A DNA stretch of 64,000 nucleotides, taken from positions 48,437-112,436 of the forward strand of contig NZ_SCUT01000047.1 in assembly GCF_004297265.1 (NCBI RefSeq). Reading direction: 5' to 3'. Each line of letters opens with the position of its first letter. The stretch's first letter is position 1. A program made the position numbers and the translations under genes. This document shows positions 25,748 to 35,283 of the stretch, piece by piece. Under the pieces are notes generated by a model. The model saw nothing but the letters and a program-made list of their open reading frames with translations. It was not told the DNA's origin and did no database searches. The DNA is from Reyranella sp. Its GTDB lineage: Bacteria; Pseudomonadota; Alphaproteobacteria; Reyranellales; Reyranellaceae.

Positions 25748-26131
25748 CTAGTTGCTGTTCTCGAGGCGCGTCACGACATAGTCGCGGCCGTTGCGCTCGA
25801 CCTCGAAGCGGACGCGATCGCCGGGGCTGAGACCTTTCAGGGCAGCAGGATTTTCCACCGTGAAGATCCTGACGCCGCCCTCGGGCAGGAGCGGGAGCGG
25901 CCGGTAGTCGAGCGTGATGCGGCCAGCCGGATCGATCGCCACGACACGACCGCTTGCAAGCTGGCCGTCGCTCGGAGGCGCTTCGGCCGTACAGTTCGCG
26001 AGATCGTGATCGTATTCGCCATTCGCATCATAGATGCTGGGAAGGCCTGCGGCACAGGCAGATGCGGCGGCGAGCGGCACGAGCACGACTGCGGCCATAG
26101 CCGCAGCGAGCGTGAACATACTCTTCGACAT
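25748..26131 (-). CDS. Exported CusF-like OB-fold protein lacking metal ligands
   Basis: 127 residues with a signal peptide (residues 1-28). Residues 59-124 follow the CusF copper-binding domain closely in framework: GRVVAIDPAGRITLDY, ALKGLSPGDRVRFEVERNG, YVVTRLE. The residues expected to bind Cu(I) in CusF (a His, a Trp and two Met in a Met-Thr-Met-like strand) are not there; the corresponding segment is GGVRIFTVEN. It is therefore probably not a copper chaperone of the CusF kind. Convergent with the preceding gene. Confidence 0.78.
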   Translation of the reverse strand: MSKSMFTLAAAMAAVVLVPLAAASACAAGLPSIYDANGEYDHDLANCTAEAPPSDGQLASGRVVAIDPAGRITLDYRPLPLLPEGGVRIFTVENPAALKGLSPGDRVRFEVERNGRDYVVTRLENSN

Positions 26132-26336
26132 GGGCTGAACTTTCCGATGGTGAACGCTATTCAGTGATCACCATCTGGGAAGGCGCCCTCCGAATTCCAG
26201 AGGTTACAGGGCGGTGACGGTCGATTGTCACAGCACGGCTTTTGCTCCGGCTTCGATGTTGTGACCCGGAGCAGCTCCTCCAACCAAGCGCGACGCGCCA
26301 ATCCCATCCGACCCACCGCGCCGTCAGGCGCTGCCG

Positions 26337-26624
26337 TCAGGCGACCGAGTCGATGATCTTCGCCAGCGCAACGTCCTTCTCCGACAGGCCGCCGGCATCG
26401 TGCGTGCTGAGAACGATCTCGACCTTGTTGTAGACGTTGGACCATTCCGGATGATGATCGGCCTTCTCGGCGGCCATTGCGACGCGGGTCATGAAGCCCC
26501 AGGCTTCATTGAAGTCGGCGAACCTGAAGCTCTTCTGGATGGCATCGCGCCCGCGCACCTTCTTCCAGCCCTTGATCGAGGCCAGGGCCTGGGCGCGGGT
26601 CTTGCCGGCGAGTTTGGCGGTCAT
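26337..26624 (-). CDS. phhB: Pterin-4a-carbinolamine dehydratase
   Basis: 95 residues, full length. The family motif is visible around [20 protein letters not shown] followed by [15 protein letters not shown], including the paired active-site histidines. It recycles 4a-hydroxytetrahydrobiopterin for aromatic amino-acid hydroxylases or serves as DCoH-like protein. ATG 26624 is preceded by GAGGAGAG. The region 26132-26336 upstream of the CusF-like gene holds nothing I can assign. Confidence 0.93.
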   Translation of the reverse strand: MTAKLAGKTRAQALASIKGWKKVRGRDAIQKSFRFADFNEAWGFMTRVAMAAEKADHHPEWSNVYNKVEIVLSTHDAGGLSEKDVALAKIIDSVA

Positions 26625-26705
26625 CTGTTCTCTCCTCAGTTGGCGTGAAGCTTGCCTCATCGCGGGCCAGCAGCCTAGGCTCGCCCCAACAAACCGGAGG
26701 CTTTC

Positions 26706-28247
26706 TTGAAGATCACCCGACGTACCGCCCTTCTCTCGACCACGGCCGCCGCTCTCGGCGCCGCTGCTGCCGTTCCGCAAGCCTTCGCCCAGAAGAGCGC
26801 CGATACGCTGCGCATCCTGTTCAACGACGCCGTGCCCAACATCGACATGTACTTCAACAGCCAGCGCACCGGCCTGATTCTGGCGCACCAGGCCTGGGAC
26901 ATGCTGGTGCATCGCGATCCCGCGACCTTCGAGATCAAGCCGTCGCTCGCCACCGACTGGAAGTTCACCGACGACAACACGCTCGACCTCACGATCCGCC
27001 AGGGCGTCAAGTTCCACGACGGCAGCACGCTCTCCCCCGACGACGTCGTCTACACGATCAACATGGCCGCCGATCCCGCGTCCAAGGTGGCGACGCCCTC
27101 GAACTACGCCTGGATCGACAAGGCCGAAAAAACCGGCGACTGGACCGTGCGCATCAAGATGAAGCGGCCGACGCCGGCAGCGCTCGAGTATCTCGCCATG
27201 GTGACGCCGATCCATCCCAAGGCCTATCGCGAGAAGGTCGGCCCCGAGGGCTTCTCGGCCAAGCCGGTCGGCGCCGGTCCCTACAAGATCGTCAAGAACG
27301 ACCAGGGCAAGGAAGTGTTCTTCGAGCGCTTCGACGATTACTGGAAGGGCTCGCCCAAGGGCGTACCGGCGATCAAGAAGCTGCACGTCCGCTTCGTGCC
27401 CGATCTTGCCACCTCGGTGACCGAACTGCTGGCCCAGCGCGCCGACTGGATCTGGAACATCAATCCCGACCAGGCCAACGACATCAACAAGATGCCGTTC
27501 CTGCAGGCCGTGCGGCAGGAATCGATGCGCGTGGGCTATCTCTCGATCGATGCGGCCGGCCGCACCGGCGCCGACAATCCGCTGACCAAGCTCAAGGTGC
27601 GTCAGGCCATCTGGCACGCCGTCGACCGCAAGCAGTTCGCCGACAAGCTGGTCGGCGGCGGCAGCCGCGTGCCGCCGGCCCCGTGCTTCCCGAGCCAGTT
27701 CGGCTGCGATGCCGACGCCGCCGTGAAGTACGACTATGATCCGGCCAAGGCCAAGGCGCTGCTGGCCGAGGCGGGTTATCCCAACGGCTTCGACATCGAG
27801 TTTGTGACCTACGTGCAGCCGACCTCGTGGCCGGCGTCGGTGCAGAGCTACCTGCAGGCCGTCGGCATCCGTGCCAAGATCAACCAGCTCCAGGTCGCGC
27901 CCGCCATCCAGAAGGCCCAGAAGGGCGAGGCGCCTCTCTACATGGGAAGCTGGGGCAGCTACTCGATCAACGACGTCTCGGCGATCCTGCCCGTGATGTT
28001 CGGCGCCGGCGCGCTCGACAACTATTCGAGGGACCCCGAACTCGAGAAGCTGATCGCCGAAGGCGGCTCCACCTCCAACACCGAGGCCCGCAAGAAGGCC
28101 TACTCGGCGGCGGTGAAGATCGCGACCGAAAAGGCCTACTGGCTGCCGATCAACACCTACGTGAACACCTACGCCTTCTCGAAGGGCCTGGAATTCAAGA
28201 CCTTCCCCGACGAGTTGCCGCGCTTCTACTTCGCCAAGTGGAAGTGA
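26706..28247 (+). CDS. ABC peptide/nickel-type substrate-binding protein (family 5)
   Basis: 513 residues with a Tat-like signal ([21 protein letters not shown]). The mature protein has the SBP_bac_5 pattern: a [22 protein letters not shown] segment and DDVVYTINM early, and [17 protein letters not shown] mid-protein. It is the probable binding partner of the convergent permease/ATPase operon at 28299-31985. The start is TTG, supported by CGGAGG 6 bases upstream. Confidence 0.92.
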   Translation: MKITRRTALLSTTAAALGAAAAVPQAFAQKSADTLRILFNDAVPNIDMYFNSQRTGLILAHQAWDMLVHRDPATFEIKPSLATDWKFTDDNTLDLTIRQGVKFHDGSTLSPDDVVYTINMAADPASKVATPSNYAWIDKAEKTGDWTVRIKMKRPTPAALEYLAMVTPIHPKAYREKVGPEGFSAKPVGAGPYKIVKNDQGKEVFFERFDDYWKGSPKGVPAIKKLHVRFVPDLATSVTELLAQRADWIWNINPDQANDINKMPFLQAVRQESMRVGYLSIDAAGRTGADNPLTKLKVRQAIWHAVDRKQFADKLVGGGSRVPPAPCFPSQFGCDADAAVKYDYDPAKAKALLAEAGYPNGFDIEFVTYVQPTSWPASVQSYLQAVGIRAKINQLQVAPAIQKAQKGEAPLYMGSWGSYSINDVSAILPVMFGAGALDNYSRDPELEKLIAEGGSTSNTEARKKAYSAAVKIATEKAYWLPINTYVNTYAFSKGLEFKTFPDELPRFYFAKWK

Positions 28248-28257
28248 CGCGCGCAAG

Positions 28258-28300
28258 CGCGTCACTTCCATCCCGAGCGTAGTCGAGGGATCTCTCTTCT
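28258..28300. repeat. REP-like intergenic repeat (single copy)
   Basis: Between two convergent stops lies a copy of the 'cccgagcg-(c/t)ag-(c/t)cgaggga' type element also seen at 39818-39913. It contains a short palindrome and probably folds into a hairpin at the ends of both transcripts. Confidence 0.6.
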
Positions 28301-29261
28301 AAGGAACCAGCAGACACTCCACGCCGCCGCCGGGCCGAGGCCTGAGCGGCGGCGTTTCCGTGGAGCAGCGCGGTTCGGCGACCGGGCAGCGCGGATGGAA
28401 GCGGCAGCCCGGTGGGATGTTGGCGGGGTCGGGCATGACGTCGCCCAGCCCGACATCGGGCACGCCGAGACCGGGCTCCGGCGTCAGCACCGAGGCAAGC
28501 AGCGCCCTGGTGTAGGGATGCTCGGGCGCGTGGAACAGCGCCTGCGTCGGCTTCTTCTCGACGATACGGCCGAGATACATCACCGCCACCTCGCTCGCGA
28601 CATGCTCGACGACCGCGAGATTGTGGCTGATGAACAGGTAGGTGAGGCCGAGGTCGCGGCGCAGTTCGGCCAGCAGGTTCAGGATCTGTGCCTGCACCGA
28701 GACGTCGAGGGCCGAGGTCGGCTCGTCGCACACCACGATGCGCGGCCGCAGCACCAGGGCGCGCGCGATGGCGACCCGCTGGCGCTGGCCGCCGGAAAGT
28801 TCGGCCGGCAGGCGATTGCCCATCTCGCCGGGCAGGCCGACGCGCTCCAGCATCTCGTCGACGCGCTTGGCAATCTCGGCGCGCGAAAAGCTGCCCTGCG
28901 CCTGCAGCGGCATCGCCACGATGTCGCGAATGCGGGTCAGCGGGTTGAGCGACGAGAAAGGGTCTTGGAACACCGGCTGGATCAGGCGCGCCCGCGCCTT
29001 GCGATCCATGTCCACGACGCGCTGTCCCTCGACGGCGATGTCCCCGGAATCGGGGCTGAGCAGGCCCAGGATCAGGCGGGCGAGGGTGGACTTGCCACAG
29101 CCGGACTCACCCACGACGCCCAGCACGCCGCCCGGCGGCACGGCGAAGGAGACGCCGTCGACGGCGACGACCCGGCGGTCCTTGCCCAGGATGCCGCCGG
29201 AAACACGGAAGGTCTTGCCGACGGACCTGAGTTCGATCGCGGCCTGTGTCGTCGCGTTCAT
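28299..29261 (-). CDS. Dipeptide-type ABC importer ATPase (DppF/OppF-like)
   Basis: 320 residues. Walker A GESGCGKST, signature LSGGQRQRVAIARAL, Walker B IVVCDEPTSALD, and the C-terminal oligopeptide-transporter extension with a cysteine-bearing GCRFHPRCPVAEPRC segment. Last gene of the four-gene importer operon; the start overlaps the stop of the preceding ATPase (ATGA). The open frame continues upstream but that part shadows the neighbouring gene. Confidence 0.93.
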   Translation of the reverse strand: MNATTQAAIELRSVGKTFRVSGGILGKDRRVVAVDGVSFAVPPGGVLGVVGESGCGKSTLARLILGLLSPDSGDIAVEGQRVVDMDRKARARLIQPVFQDPFSSLNPLTRIRDIVAMPLQAQGSFSRAEIAKRVDEMLERVGLPGEMGNRLPAELSGGQRQRVAIARALVLRPRIVVCDEPTSALDVSVQAQILNLLAELRRDLGLTYLFISHNLAVVEHVASEVAVMYLGRIVEKKPTQALFHAPEHPYTRALLASVLTPEPGLGVPDVGLGDVMPDPANIPPGCRFHPRCPVAEPRCSTETPPLRPRPGGGVECLLVP

Positions 29262-30211
29262 GGCGCCAGCCGGCAGAGATAGTCGTGACCCGGTGCCGCG
29301 GTCTGGGGCGGGACGGTGTGGGCGCAGGTCGCGTCGGCAAAGCTGCAGCGATCGCGGAAGCCGCAGCCTTCGAAGCCCGGACCGATGCGCGGCACGGTGC
29401 CCGGAATGGAGCCCAGCGGCTCGTCCTGGCGCTGCTTGCCCGGCACCGGCACGCAGCGCAGCAGGCCCTGTGTGTAGGGGTGCCTGGGATCGGCGAAAAG
29501 CTGGGCGGTGGCCGCGCTCTCGACAACTTCGCCCGCATACATGACGGAAACCCGATGCGCGACGCGGGCCACGATGCCGAGATCGTGGGTGATCAGCAGC
29601 ATGCCGAGACCAAGGTCGCGCTGCAGCTGCGCCAGCAGGCGCAGGATCTGGGCCTGCACCGTGACGTCGAGCGCCGTGGTGGGCTCGTCGGCGATCAGGA
29701 GCTGCGGCTCGCACATCAGCGCCATGGCGATCATCACCCGTTGGCGCAAGCCGCCCGAGAGCTGGTGCGGGAACTGGCCGAGCCGAAGCCCCGGCGCTGT
29801 GATGCCCACCCGGCCCAGCAGGTCGGCGGCGCGATCGGTGGCGACCCGCTGGCTCACTTTCTTGTGGCGGCGCATCACCTCGGTCATCTGCGAGCCGATC
29901 GTGTAGGCCGGATTGAGGCTGGTCATCGGCTCCTGGAAGATCATCGCCATGGCATTGCCGCGCAGCCGCGCCATGCCCCGGTCGTCGAGCTTCAGCAGGT
30001 CCTCGCCCTGGAAGGTGAGGCGCTGCGCCGTGCGGTGGCCGCCGCGCGCCAGCAGGTTCATGATCGCGAGCGAAGTCACCGACTTGCCGCAGCCCGATTC
30101 GCCCACCAGGCAGTGGGTCTCGCCGCGCTCGACCGTGAGCGAGGCGCCGCGCACCGCCGCGGTTCCGCCGAAGCCCACTTCGAGCCGCTCGACGTCGAGA
30201 AGCGCGCTCAT
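29258..30211 (-). CDS. Dipeptide-type ABC importer ATPase (DppD/OppD-like)
   Basis: 317 residues. Walker A GESGCGKS, FQEPMTSLNPAYTIGSQM (Q-loop), LSGGLRQRVMIAMAL, LLIADEPTTALD and the C-terminal GCGFRDRCSFADATC cysteine motif of OppD/DppD proteins. The signature has LSGGLRQR, a normal OppD variant. Overlaps the permease stop by 4 bases and the next ATPase start by 4 bases. Confidence 0.93.
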   Translation of the reverse strand: MSALLDVERLEVGFGGTAAVRGASLTVERGETHCLVGESGCGKSVTSLAIMNLLARGGHRTAQRLTFQGEDLLKLDDRGMARLRGNAMAMIFQEPMTSLNPAYTIGSQMTEVMRRHKKVSQRVATDRAADLLGRVGITAPGLRLGQFPHQLSGGLRQRVMIAMALMCEPQLLIADEPTTALDVTVQAQILRLLAQLQRDLGLGMLLITHDLGIVARVAHRVSVMYAGEVVESAATAQLFADPRHPYTQGLLRCVPVPGKQRQDEPLGSIPGTVPRIGPGFEGCGFRDRCSFADATCAHTVPPQTAAPGHDYLCRLAP

Positions 30212-31074
30212 GTGCGGGACCTCGTCGCGAAGGCGTCGCGCAGCCCGTCGCCCAGCAGGTTGATGCCGAGTACCAGCACGAACAGTGCCACGCCGGGGAT
30301 CACGATCACCCAGGGGCTGAAGAACATGTAGTCCTTGGCCTCGGCGATCATCAGGCCCCAGGAGGGCAGCGGCGGCGGGACGCCAAGCCCGAGGAACGAG
30401 AGCGTCGCCTCGAGAAGGATGGCGAGCGCAATCTCGAGCGTCGCCACGACGACGAGGTGGCTGGCGATATTGGGCAGCACTTCGCGCGAGAGAACGCGGA
30501 AGCGCGAGCAGCCGGCGCACCACGCGGCAGCGACGAAATCGAGGTTGCGCACCTGCATGGAGGTCGAGCGGGCCACGACGGCGAAGCGGTCCCACAGGAG
30601 GAGACCCAGGGTCAGCACCAGCAGGGTCATCGAGGTGCCGAGCAGACCCACGACGGCGAGCGCCACCAGGACGACGGGAATGGACAGACGCGTGGTGATG
30701 GCGAACAGCACCGCATCGTCGATGCGGCCGCCGAAGAAGCCGCCCAGCACGCCGATGGTGATGCCGATCAGGGCCGAGACGATCGTGACGGTGACGCCGA
30801 TCAGCATCGAGATGCGGCAACCCCAGATCAGGCGCGAGAGATAGTCGCGGCCGAGCTGGTCGGTGCCGAGGATGAAGTCGGGATTGTGCCCTTCCATCCA
30901 GAACGGCACGAGGAGCCGGCGGTTGAGGTCCTGCGCGAACGGATCGTGCGGTACCAGCAGGGGCGCGAAGATCGCGCAGACCAGCGCGGCGCCGACGATG
31001 ACGGCACCGATCCAGGTGCCCGCGCTCCTCCAGCCCCGGCGCGGGCCGGCATTGATGGCCACGGCAGTGCTCAT
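30208..31074 (-). CDS. Dipeptide-type ABC importer permease (DppC/OppC-like)
   Basis: 288 residues with six membrane helices. N-terminal OppC_N-like helix, then GTDQLGRDYLSRLIWGCRISM, the hallmark of DppC proteins, and an EAA loop around LSREVLPNIASHLVVVATLEIALAILLEATLSFLGLG. Overlaps both neighbours by 4 bases. Confidence 0.93.
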   Translation of the reverse strand: MSTAVAINAGPRRGWRSAGTWIGAVIVGAALVCAIFAPLLVPHDPFAQDLNRRLLVPFWMEGHNPDFILGTDQLGRDYLSRLIWGCRISMLIGVTVTIVSALIGITIGVLGGFFGGRIDDAVLFAITTRLSIPVVLVALAVVGLLGTSMTLLVLTLGLLLWDRFAVVARSTSMQVRNLDFVAAAWCAGCSRFRVLSREVLPNIASHLVVVATLEIALAILLEATLSFLGLGVPPPLPSWGLMIAEAKDYMFFSPWVIVIPGVALFVLVLGINLLGDGLRDAFATRSRT

Positions 31075-31985
31075 GCGCGCAGCCGCGGATCGAGCACGGC
31101 ATTCAACAGGTCGGAAACCATCGTCAGAGCCACATAGATGACGGCGAGCACCAGCACGACGGCCTGCACCACCGGGAAGTCGTTCTTGGCGATGCTCTCC
31201 CAGGCGAGGAAGCCGACGCCATGGAGGGCGAAGACCTGCTCGATGACGATCGAGCCGCCCAGCATGAAGCCGAGCTGCACGGCGGCGATGGCGACGACGG
31301 GAATGGCGGCGTTGCGCAGGGCATGCTTCAGCAGGATCGAGGCGCGCGACAGTCCCTTGGCGCGCGCGGTGCGGATGTAGTCGCTGCCCATCGCCTGGAT
31401 CATGCCGGCGCGTGTGAGGCGGGTGAGGGCCGGGACCGCGGAGAAGGCGAGTACGGTGCCCGGCATGACGAAATGCTCCCACGAGCCGGTGCCCGAGATC
31501 GGCAGCCAGCCCAGGGTCAGGCCGAACACGATCATCAGCAGGAGGCCCAGCCAGAAGGACGGCATGGCCTGGCCGATCAGGGCGACCATCTGGACCGCGC
31601 GGTCGAAGCTGGTGTTCTCGCGCACCGCGGCGAGGATGCCCATGGGGATCGAGAGGAGGAGCGCGAGCGAGAGGCCGGTCAACCCGAGTGTCAGGGTCAC
31701 CGGCATCCGCTCGGCGATCAAGGTCGAGACCCGCGTCTGGAAGAAGTAGCTGTTGCCGAGATCGCCGGTCACCGCGCGCCCGACCCAGTCGAAGAACTGC
31801 TCGAGCACGGGGCGGTCGAGGCCGTAGGCCTTGCGTACCGCCTCGATGTCGGACGCGGTCGCGTTGGGGCCTGCGATCGAGATGGCGAGATCGCCCGACA
31901 GCCGCGTGAGGATGAAGGCGAGGGTCATGACCGTGGCCGCGACGAGCAGCGCCACGATCAGGCGGCGGACGAGAAAACGAAGCAT
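31071..31985 (-). CDS. Dipeptide-type ABC importer permease (DppB/OppB-like)
   Basis: 304 residues, first gene of the importer operon. It begins with the typical N-terminal helix (FLVRRLIVALLVAATVMTLAF) and contains DYIRTARAKGLSRASILLKHALRNA, the EAA-loop region of DppB proteins. ATG 31985 was chosen because it starts at the usual LRFLVRR; an in-frame extension upstream is unlike the family. Divergent from the zincin gene. Confidence 0.93.
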   Translation of the reverse strand: MLRFLVRRLIVALLVAATVMTLAFILTRLSGDLAISIAGPNATASDIEAVRKAYGLDRPVLEQFFDWVGRAVTGDLGNSYFFQTRVSTLIAERMPVTLTLGLTGLSLALLLSIPMGILAAVRENTSFDRAVQMVALIGQAMPSFWLGLLLMIVFGLTLGWLPISGTGSWEHFVMPGTVLAFSAVPALTRLTRAGMIQAMGSDYIRTARAKGLSRASILLKHALRNAAIPVVAIAAVQLGFMLGGSIVIEQVFALHGVGFLAWESIAKNDFPVVQAVVLVLAVIYVALTMVSDLLNAVLDPRLRA

Positions 31986-32121
31986 GTGCGGTGGCGAGCT
32001 TAATGCGGATCGATCGGGAAGGCGACCATGCGAATACCGCGCCAACTTCGAGATGGGAAGGTACACAAACGGTCACGACGGGGCGCTTGGCGTGGGCGCG
32101 CTGGTCCTATAAGGGGGAGTC

Positions 32122-32577
32122 ATGCCGGTCTTCAACAATCCTCGGCGCATGCCCTGTTTCGGCCTGGCGCCCACACTGGAGGATTTCGAAGCGATCGCCG
32201 CCGAGGCGCTCGCGACGATTCCCGAGGAGTTTCGTCGGCATATCGGCAACGTGCGCATCCAGATCGACGACTTCCCGAGCGATGAGATCGAGAAGCAGAT
32301 GGAACTCGAGACGCCCTTCGACCTGCTGGGTCTCTATCAGGGCGTGTCGATGATGGAGCGTGGCGCCGGTCATGTCGCCAACGACATCGACCGCATCTTC
32401 CTCTATCGCCGTCCCATCCTCGACTACTGGTGCGAATCGGGTGAGGATCTGCCGCACATCGTGCGCCACGTATTGATCCACGAGATCGGCCATCACTTCG
32501 GCCTGAGCGACGACGACATGGAAGCGATCGAAGCCAAGGCCGAAGAAGAATCGCAGCGCATCCAGCCGAGCGCTTGA
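32122..32577 (+). CDS. Zincin-fold metallopeptidase (DUF1025/PF06262)
   Basis: 151 residues. The metal site HEIGHHFG at residues 120-127 gives HExxH (His120, Glu121, His124), and the sequence ends soon after, as in this small cytoplasmic family of unknown substrate. The stop lies 1 base from the convergent stop of the SOD gene. Confidence 0.92.
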   Translation: MPVFNNPRRMPCFGLAPTLEDFEAIAAEALATIPEEFRRHIGNVRIQIDDFPSDEIEKQMELETPFDLLGLYQGVSMMERGAGHVANDIDRIFLYRRPILDYWCESGEDLPHIVRHVLIHEIGHHFGLSDDDMEAIEAKAEEESQRIQPSA

Positions 32578-32578
32578 G

Positions 32579-33295
32579 TTAGACCCGCATCGCCTCGCGA
32601 TAGAGGCGTTCGGCGTTCGTCCATTTGATCGCCTGCACATATGCATCGATGTACTTCGCGATATCGGTGCCGTAGTCGGCCGCATAGGCGTGTTCGAACA
32701 TGTCCATGGCGAGCAGGGGGACGCCGCCGGCCGGGGCCATGGAATCGTTCTCGGCGCGGTAGTTGAACAGGCGCTTGTCGCGCGGCGCATAGGCCAGGAT
32801 CACCCAGCCCATCCCTGAGGGCAACGACTTGCCGATGCCGACGAACTCCGCCTTCCAGCGGTCGAGACTCCCGAAGTCGCGCGACAGCGCCTGCGCCAGC
32901 AGGCCCGAGGGCTGGCTGGGCGCCTCCGCCAGCCCGTCGAAATAGAGTTCGTGCAGGACTATCGCATTCTGTGCGGCCTGCTCGTCACGCTTCAATTCGC
33001 CGAGCTTCTCGGGCGACACCTCGGCGAAGTCGATCTTGGCCAGTGCCTCGCCGATCGCGTTCAGCCTTTTCACCGCCCCGGCGGCATATTCGGCGTCGTG
33101 ATGGGTGCGCAGGAGATTGGCCGACAGGCCTTTCACCTTGTCGGGATTGACGATCAGGGGCTTGGGCGTCGCCTTCGGGACGGGAACAGCGCTCGCGAGC
33201 TGCGGCGGCGCCTGCTGGGCGCGTGCACCAATCGCAAAGGCACCAACCAGCAGGCCGGCGCCCGCGGCCAAGGAGCGGCGGGAGATGTCGGTCAT
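32579..33295 (-). CDS. Exported Fe/Mn superoxide dismutase
   Basis: 238 residues from ATG 33295. A twin-arginine-like signal (ISRRSLAAGAGLLVGAFAIGARA) precedes a complete SOD: ligands His65 or His66 (RTHHDAEY), His115 (IVLHELYF), Asp198 and His202 (MDMFEHAYAADYG). All four metal ligands are present, so it should be active, in the periplasm and possibly exported folded with its metal. An upstream ATG would add 10 residues. Same strand, 36 bases after the DUF1254 gene. Confidence 0.9.
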   Translation of the reverse strand: MTDISRRSLAAGAGLLVGAFAIGARAQQAPPQLASAVPVPKATPKPLIVNPDKVKGLSANLLRTHHDAEYAAGAVKRLNAIGEALAKIDFAEVSPEKLGELKRDEQAAQNAIVLHELYFDGLAEAPSQPSGLLAQALSRDFGSLDRWKAEFVGIGKSLPSGMGWVILAYAPRDKRLFNYRAENDSMAPAGGVPLLAMDMFEHAYAADYGTDIAKYIDAYVQAIKWTNAERLYREAMRV

Positions 33296-33331
33296 GGGGG
33301 CTCCTGCTCGTGTTCGCAGGAGCAACGCCTG

Positions 33332-34744
33332 TCAGGGGGAGGAGTTGCGACGCACCGGCGGCACGCGGTAGCGGCCTTCGATCAGTGCCGCGTCGGGCTG
33401 ATAAGCGCGCAACACCAGACGCATTGGTCCGGCCGGCGCCGGCAGCCAATTGTCGGCGTGTTCACGGGGTGGCTGGTCGCGCTGGATGTGGATCGTGAGT
33501 GATCCATCGGGGCCGCGCGTCAAGCCTCGGGTGCGATCCCCGATCGAGTAGCGATCGATCGGATTGTCGATGAAGAAGGCGCGGCCCTCCGGCGTCACCT
33601 CGTAGGCCGACAGCGACCAGAAGGCTCGCGCCGGCGGCAGGTTGTCGGCCGGAAAGGTGAGCGTGTAGCGCAGGGCGCCGGACAGAGGCTGCCGGTCCGC
33701 ATCGACGGCACAGCTCACATAGACCGCCTCGTCAGGCATCAGGGCACCGAGGGCCGTCAGCGCGGTGGCGGCGCGATAGAGATAGTCGTCGCCGAAGTTG
33801 CCGAGGTGCCGCTGGCCATAGGTCCAGCCGTCGATTGTGCGCCCGCGCCCGGCGGCCGCGCGGATGTCGGCATGACCCTGTTCGATGCCGGCGCGAATGG
33901 CGTGCCGCTCGATGTCGCTGAAGGAACGCTGGTCGAACTTGCGCCCCGGCTTCAGCTTCAGCGGTGCAAGCGCCTCGAACAACGGACGGTCGCGTTCGGG
34001 CAGCGGGCTCTCGCCGAGTGCCCGCAGGCTGGTGTCGAACAGGTCGAAAGGCTCGTCGGGATGGGGCGCTGGCCAGTCGGCGACGGGTTCGGGCGGCGCC
34101 TGTGTGCGGAAGCGCATCAGCTCGCCGGTCTCGAGGATGCGCCGCTCGTTGCGCATGTCGGGCGTCTCGAGCAACACGCGGCTTTGCAGGATGCGCACGC
34201 GGTCGAGCTCGTCCGGTCCATCGAGCAGGATGCGACCGAGCAGCCACACAGAATTGGTGGGCGCGCGGACCAGCGTCACGTCGCCCGGCGCGTCGCCGTT
34301 CCACTTCGGCCCGACGATCATGTGCGTTGCCAGGCCGTTGCCCCTCGCGCGATGGCTGACGACGAGGAAGTTGTCGGTGAACAGGTCGATGAAGGCGTAG
34401 CTGTAATAGAGATCGCCAACCGGCGGCACGGTGAGGAACAACGGCTCCAGCGACAGGTCGAGCCAGGCCGAGGAATAAAGCGTGTCGGCGTTCGGCGTGG
34501 TGACGTCGCGCGTGCGCGAGTCGGCGAGTGTCGGCATGTGACGGAAGCGGTTGAGCCGCTGACGCTGCGGGTTCGTCTCGTCGGCCGTCGCGCGCCAGCG
34601 GGCGCGATACATCTCATAGACCGGGAAGAGATAGATCGTGGCGCGCCGCGCGAGGTCGTGCAGCGTCGCGGCGGTGTCCTGGGCTTCCGCCAGCGCAGGC
34701 AGGCTCATCAGCCCGGCCAGCGCAGCGCGGCGACCGATCCTCAC
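33332..34744 (-). CDS. DUF1254/DUF1214 protein, exported
   Basis: 470 residues with a signal peptide (RIGRRAALAGLMSLPALAEA). The N-terminal half shows the DUF1254 pattern (TTPNADTLYSSAWLDLSLEP, YYSYAFIDLFTDNF) and the C-terminal half the DUF1214 pattern (FWSLSAYEVTPEGRAFFIDN, LTIHIQRDQP, NWLPAPAGPMRLVLRAY). Function is unknown; homologues occur as solitary periplasmic proteins. Start overlaps the stop of the Mug-like gene by 4 bases. Confidence 0.9.
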   Translation of the reverse strand: MRIGRRAALAGLMSLPALAEAQDTAATLHDLARRATIYLFPVYEMYRARWRATADETNPQRQRLNRFRHMPTLADSRTRDVTTPNADTLYSSAWLDLSLEPLFLTVPPVGDLYYSYAFIDLFTDNFLVVSHRARGNGLATHMIVGPKWNGDAPGDVTLVRAPTNSVWLLGRILLDGPDELDRVRILQSRVLLETPDMRNERRILETGELMRFRTQAPPEPVADWPAPHPDEPFDLFDTSLRALGESPLPERDRPLFEALAPLKLKPGRKFDQRSFSDIERHAIRAGIEQGHADIRAAAGRGRTIDGWTYGQRHLGNFGDDYLYRAATALTALGALMPDEAVYVSCAVDADRQPLSGALRYTLTFPADNLPPARAFWSLSAYEVTPEGRAFFIDNPIDRYSIGDRTRGLTRGPDGSLTIHIQRDQPPREHADNWLPAPAGPMRLVLRAYQPDAALIEGRYRVPPVRRNSSP

Positions 34745-35283
34745 GCTCCGCGCTCGCGCAGACGTCGCCGTTCGGCGACAAAGGCGGCTGCTTCTTTCCA
34801 GGGCGCCAGGCTCCAGAAGGAGCGGGCGCGACCCGAGGGCGACGCCAGAACGAAAGCCACTGCGCCTTCAAGAAGCTCGACCTGTCGTCCATAGGCCGGT
34901 GTCTTGATGCCCAGAGCGAGTGACGCGGCGTTCTTGGAGGTGAAGGCGATGGCGGCGGGCCGGAAACGCCGCAGCTTGGCGTGCAGCGACTTCGCATCCA
35001 TCGCCTCGGGCGTCAGCTCATGATCCGATCCGACCTCGGTCTTGTTGAGGTCGGTGAGGCCAAGGCCCAACGTCAGCAACTCGGGAAAGCGCTGAGGCGT
35101 CAGTCGTTCCGGCGTCAGGCCGACCGCGTGAAGTGTCGGCCAAAAAGCGTTGCCGGGATTGGCGTAGTAGGCGCGCGCTTTGAACGAGGCCGGGCTCGGC
35201 GCCGTGCCGCAGAACACAAGGTCGAGACCCGGCGCCAGCAGGTCCGGGATGAGATGACTATTCAGCCTTGATGCCCGCGGCAC
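34741..35283 (-). CDS. Mug-like uracil/mismatch DNA glycosylase with altered catalytic motifs
   Basis: 180 residues. The overall layout is Mug/TDG: LVFCGTAPSPASFKARAYYANPGNAFWPTL at residues 22-51 and LASPSGRARSFWSL near the C-terminus. In E. coli Mug these motifs are GINPG (catalytic Asn18) and NPSG. Here they read GTAPS (26-30) and SPSG (148-151), so both asparagines are replaced. A divergent broad-range class has been described from Bradyrhizobium; whether this belongs to it is untested. It overlaps the Bug gene by 26 bases. Confidence 0.82.
   Translation of the reverse strand: MPRASRLNSHLIPDLLAPGLDLVFCGTAPSPASFKARAYYANPGNAFWPTLHAVGLTPERLTPQRFPELLTLGLGLTDLNKTEVGSDHELTPEAMDAKSLHAKLRRFRPAAIAFTSKNAASLALGIKTPAYGRQVELLEGAVAFVLASPSGRARSFWSLAPWKEAAAFVAERRRLRERGA

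Noticed and set aside
26132..26336. Possible small gene between the CusF-like and pterin dehydratase genes
   Set aside because: Short Arg/Pro-rich frames on both strands, no ribosome site and no motif.
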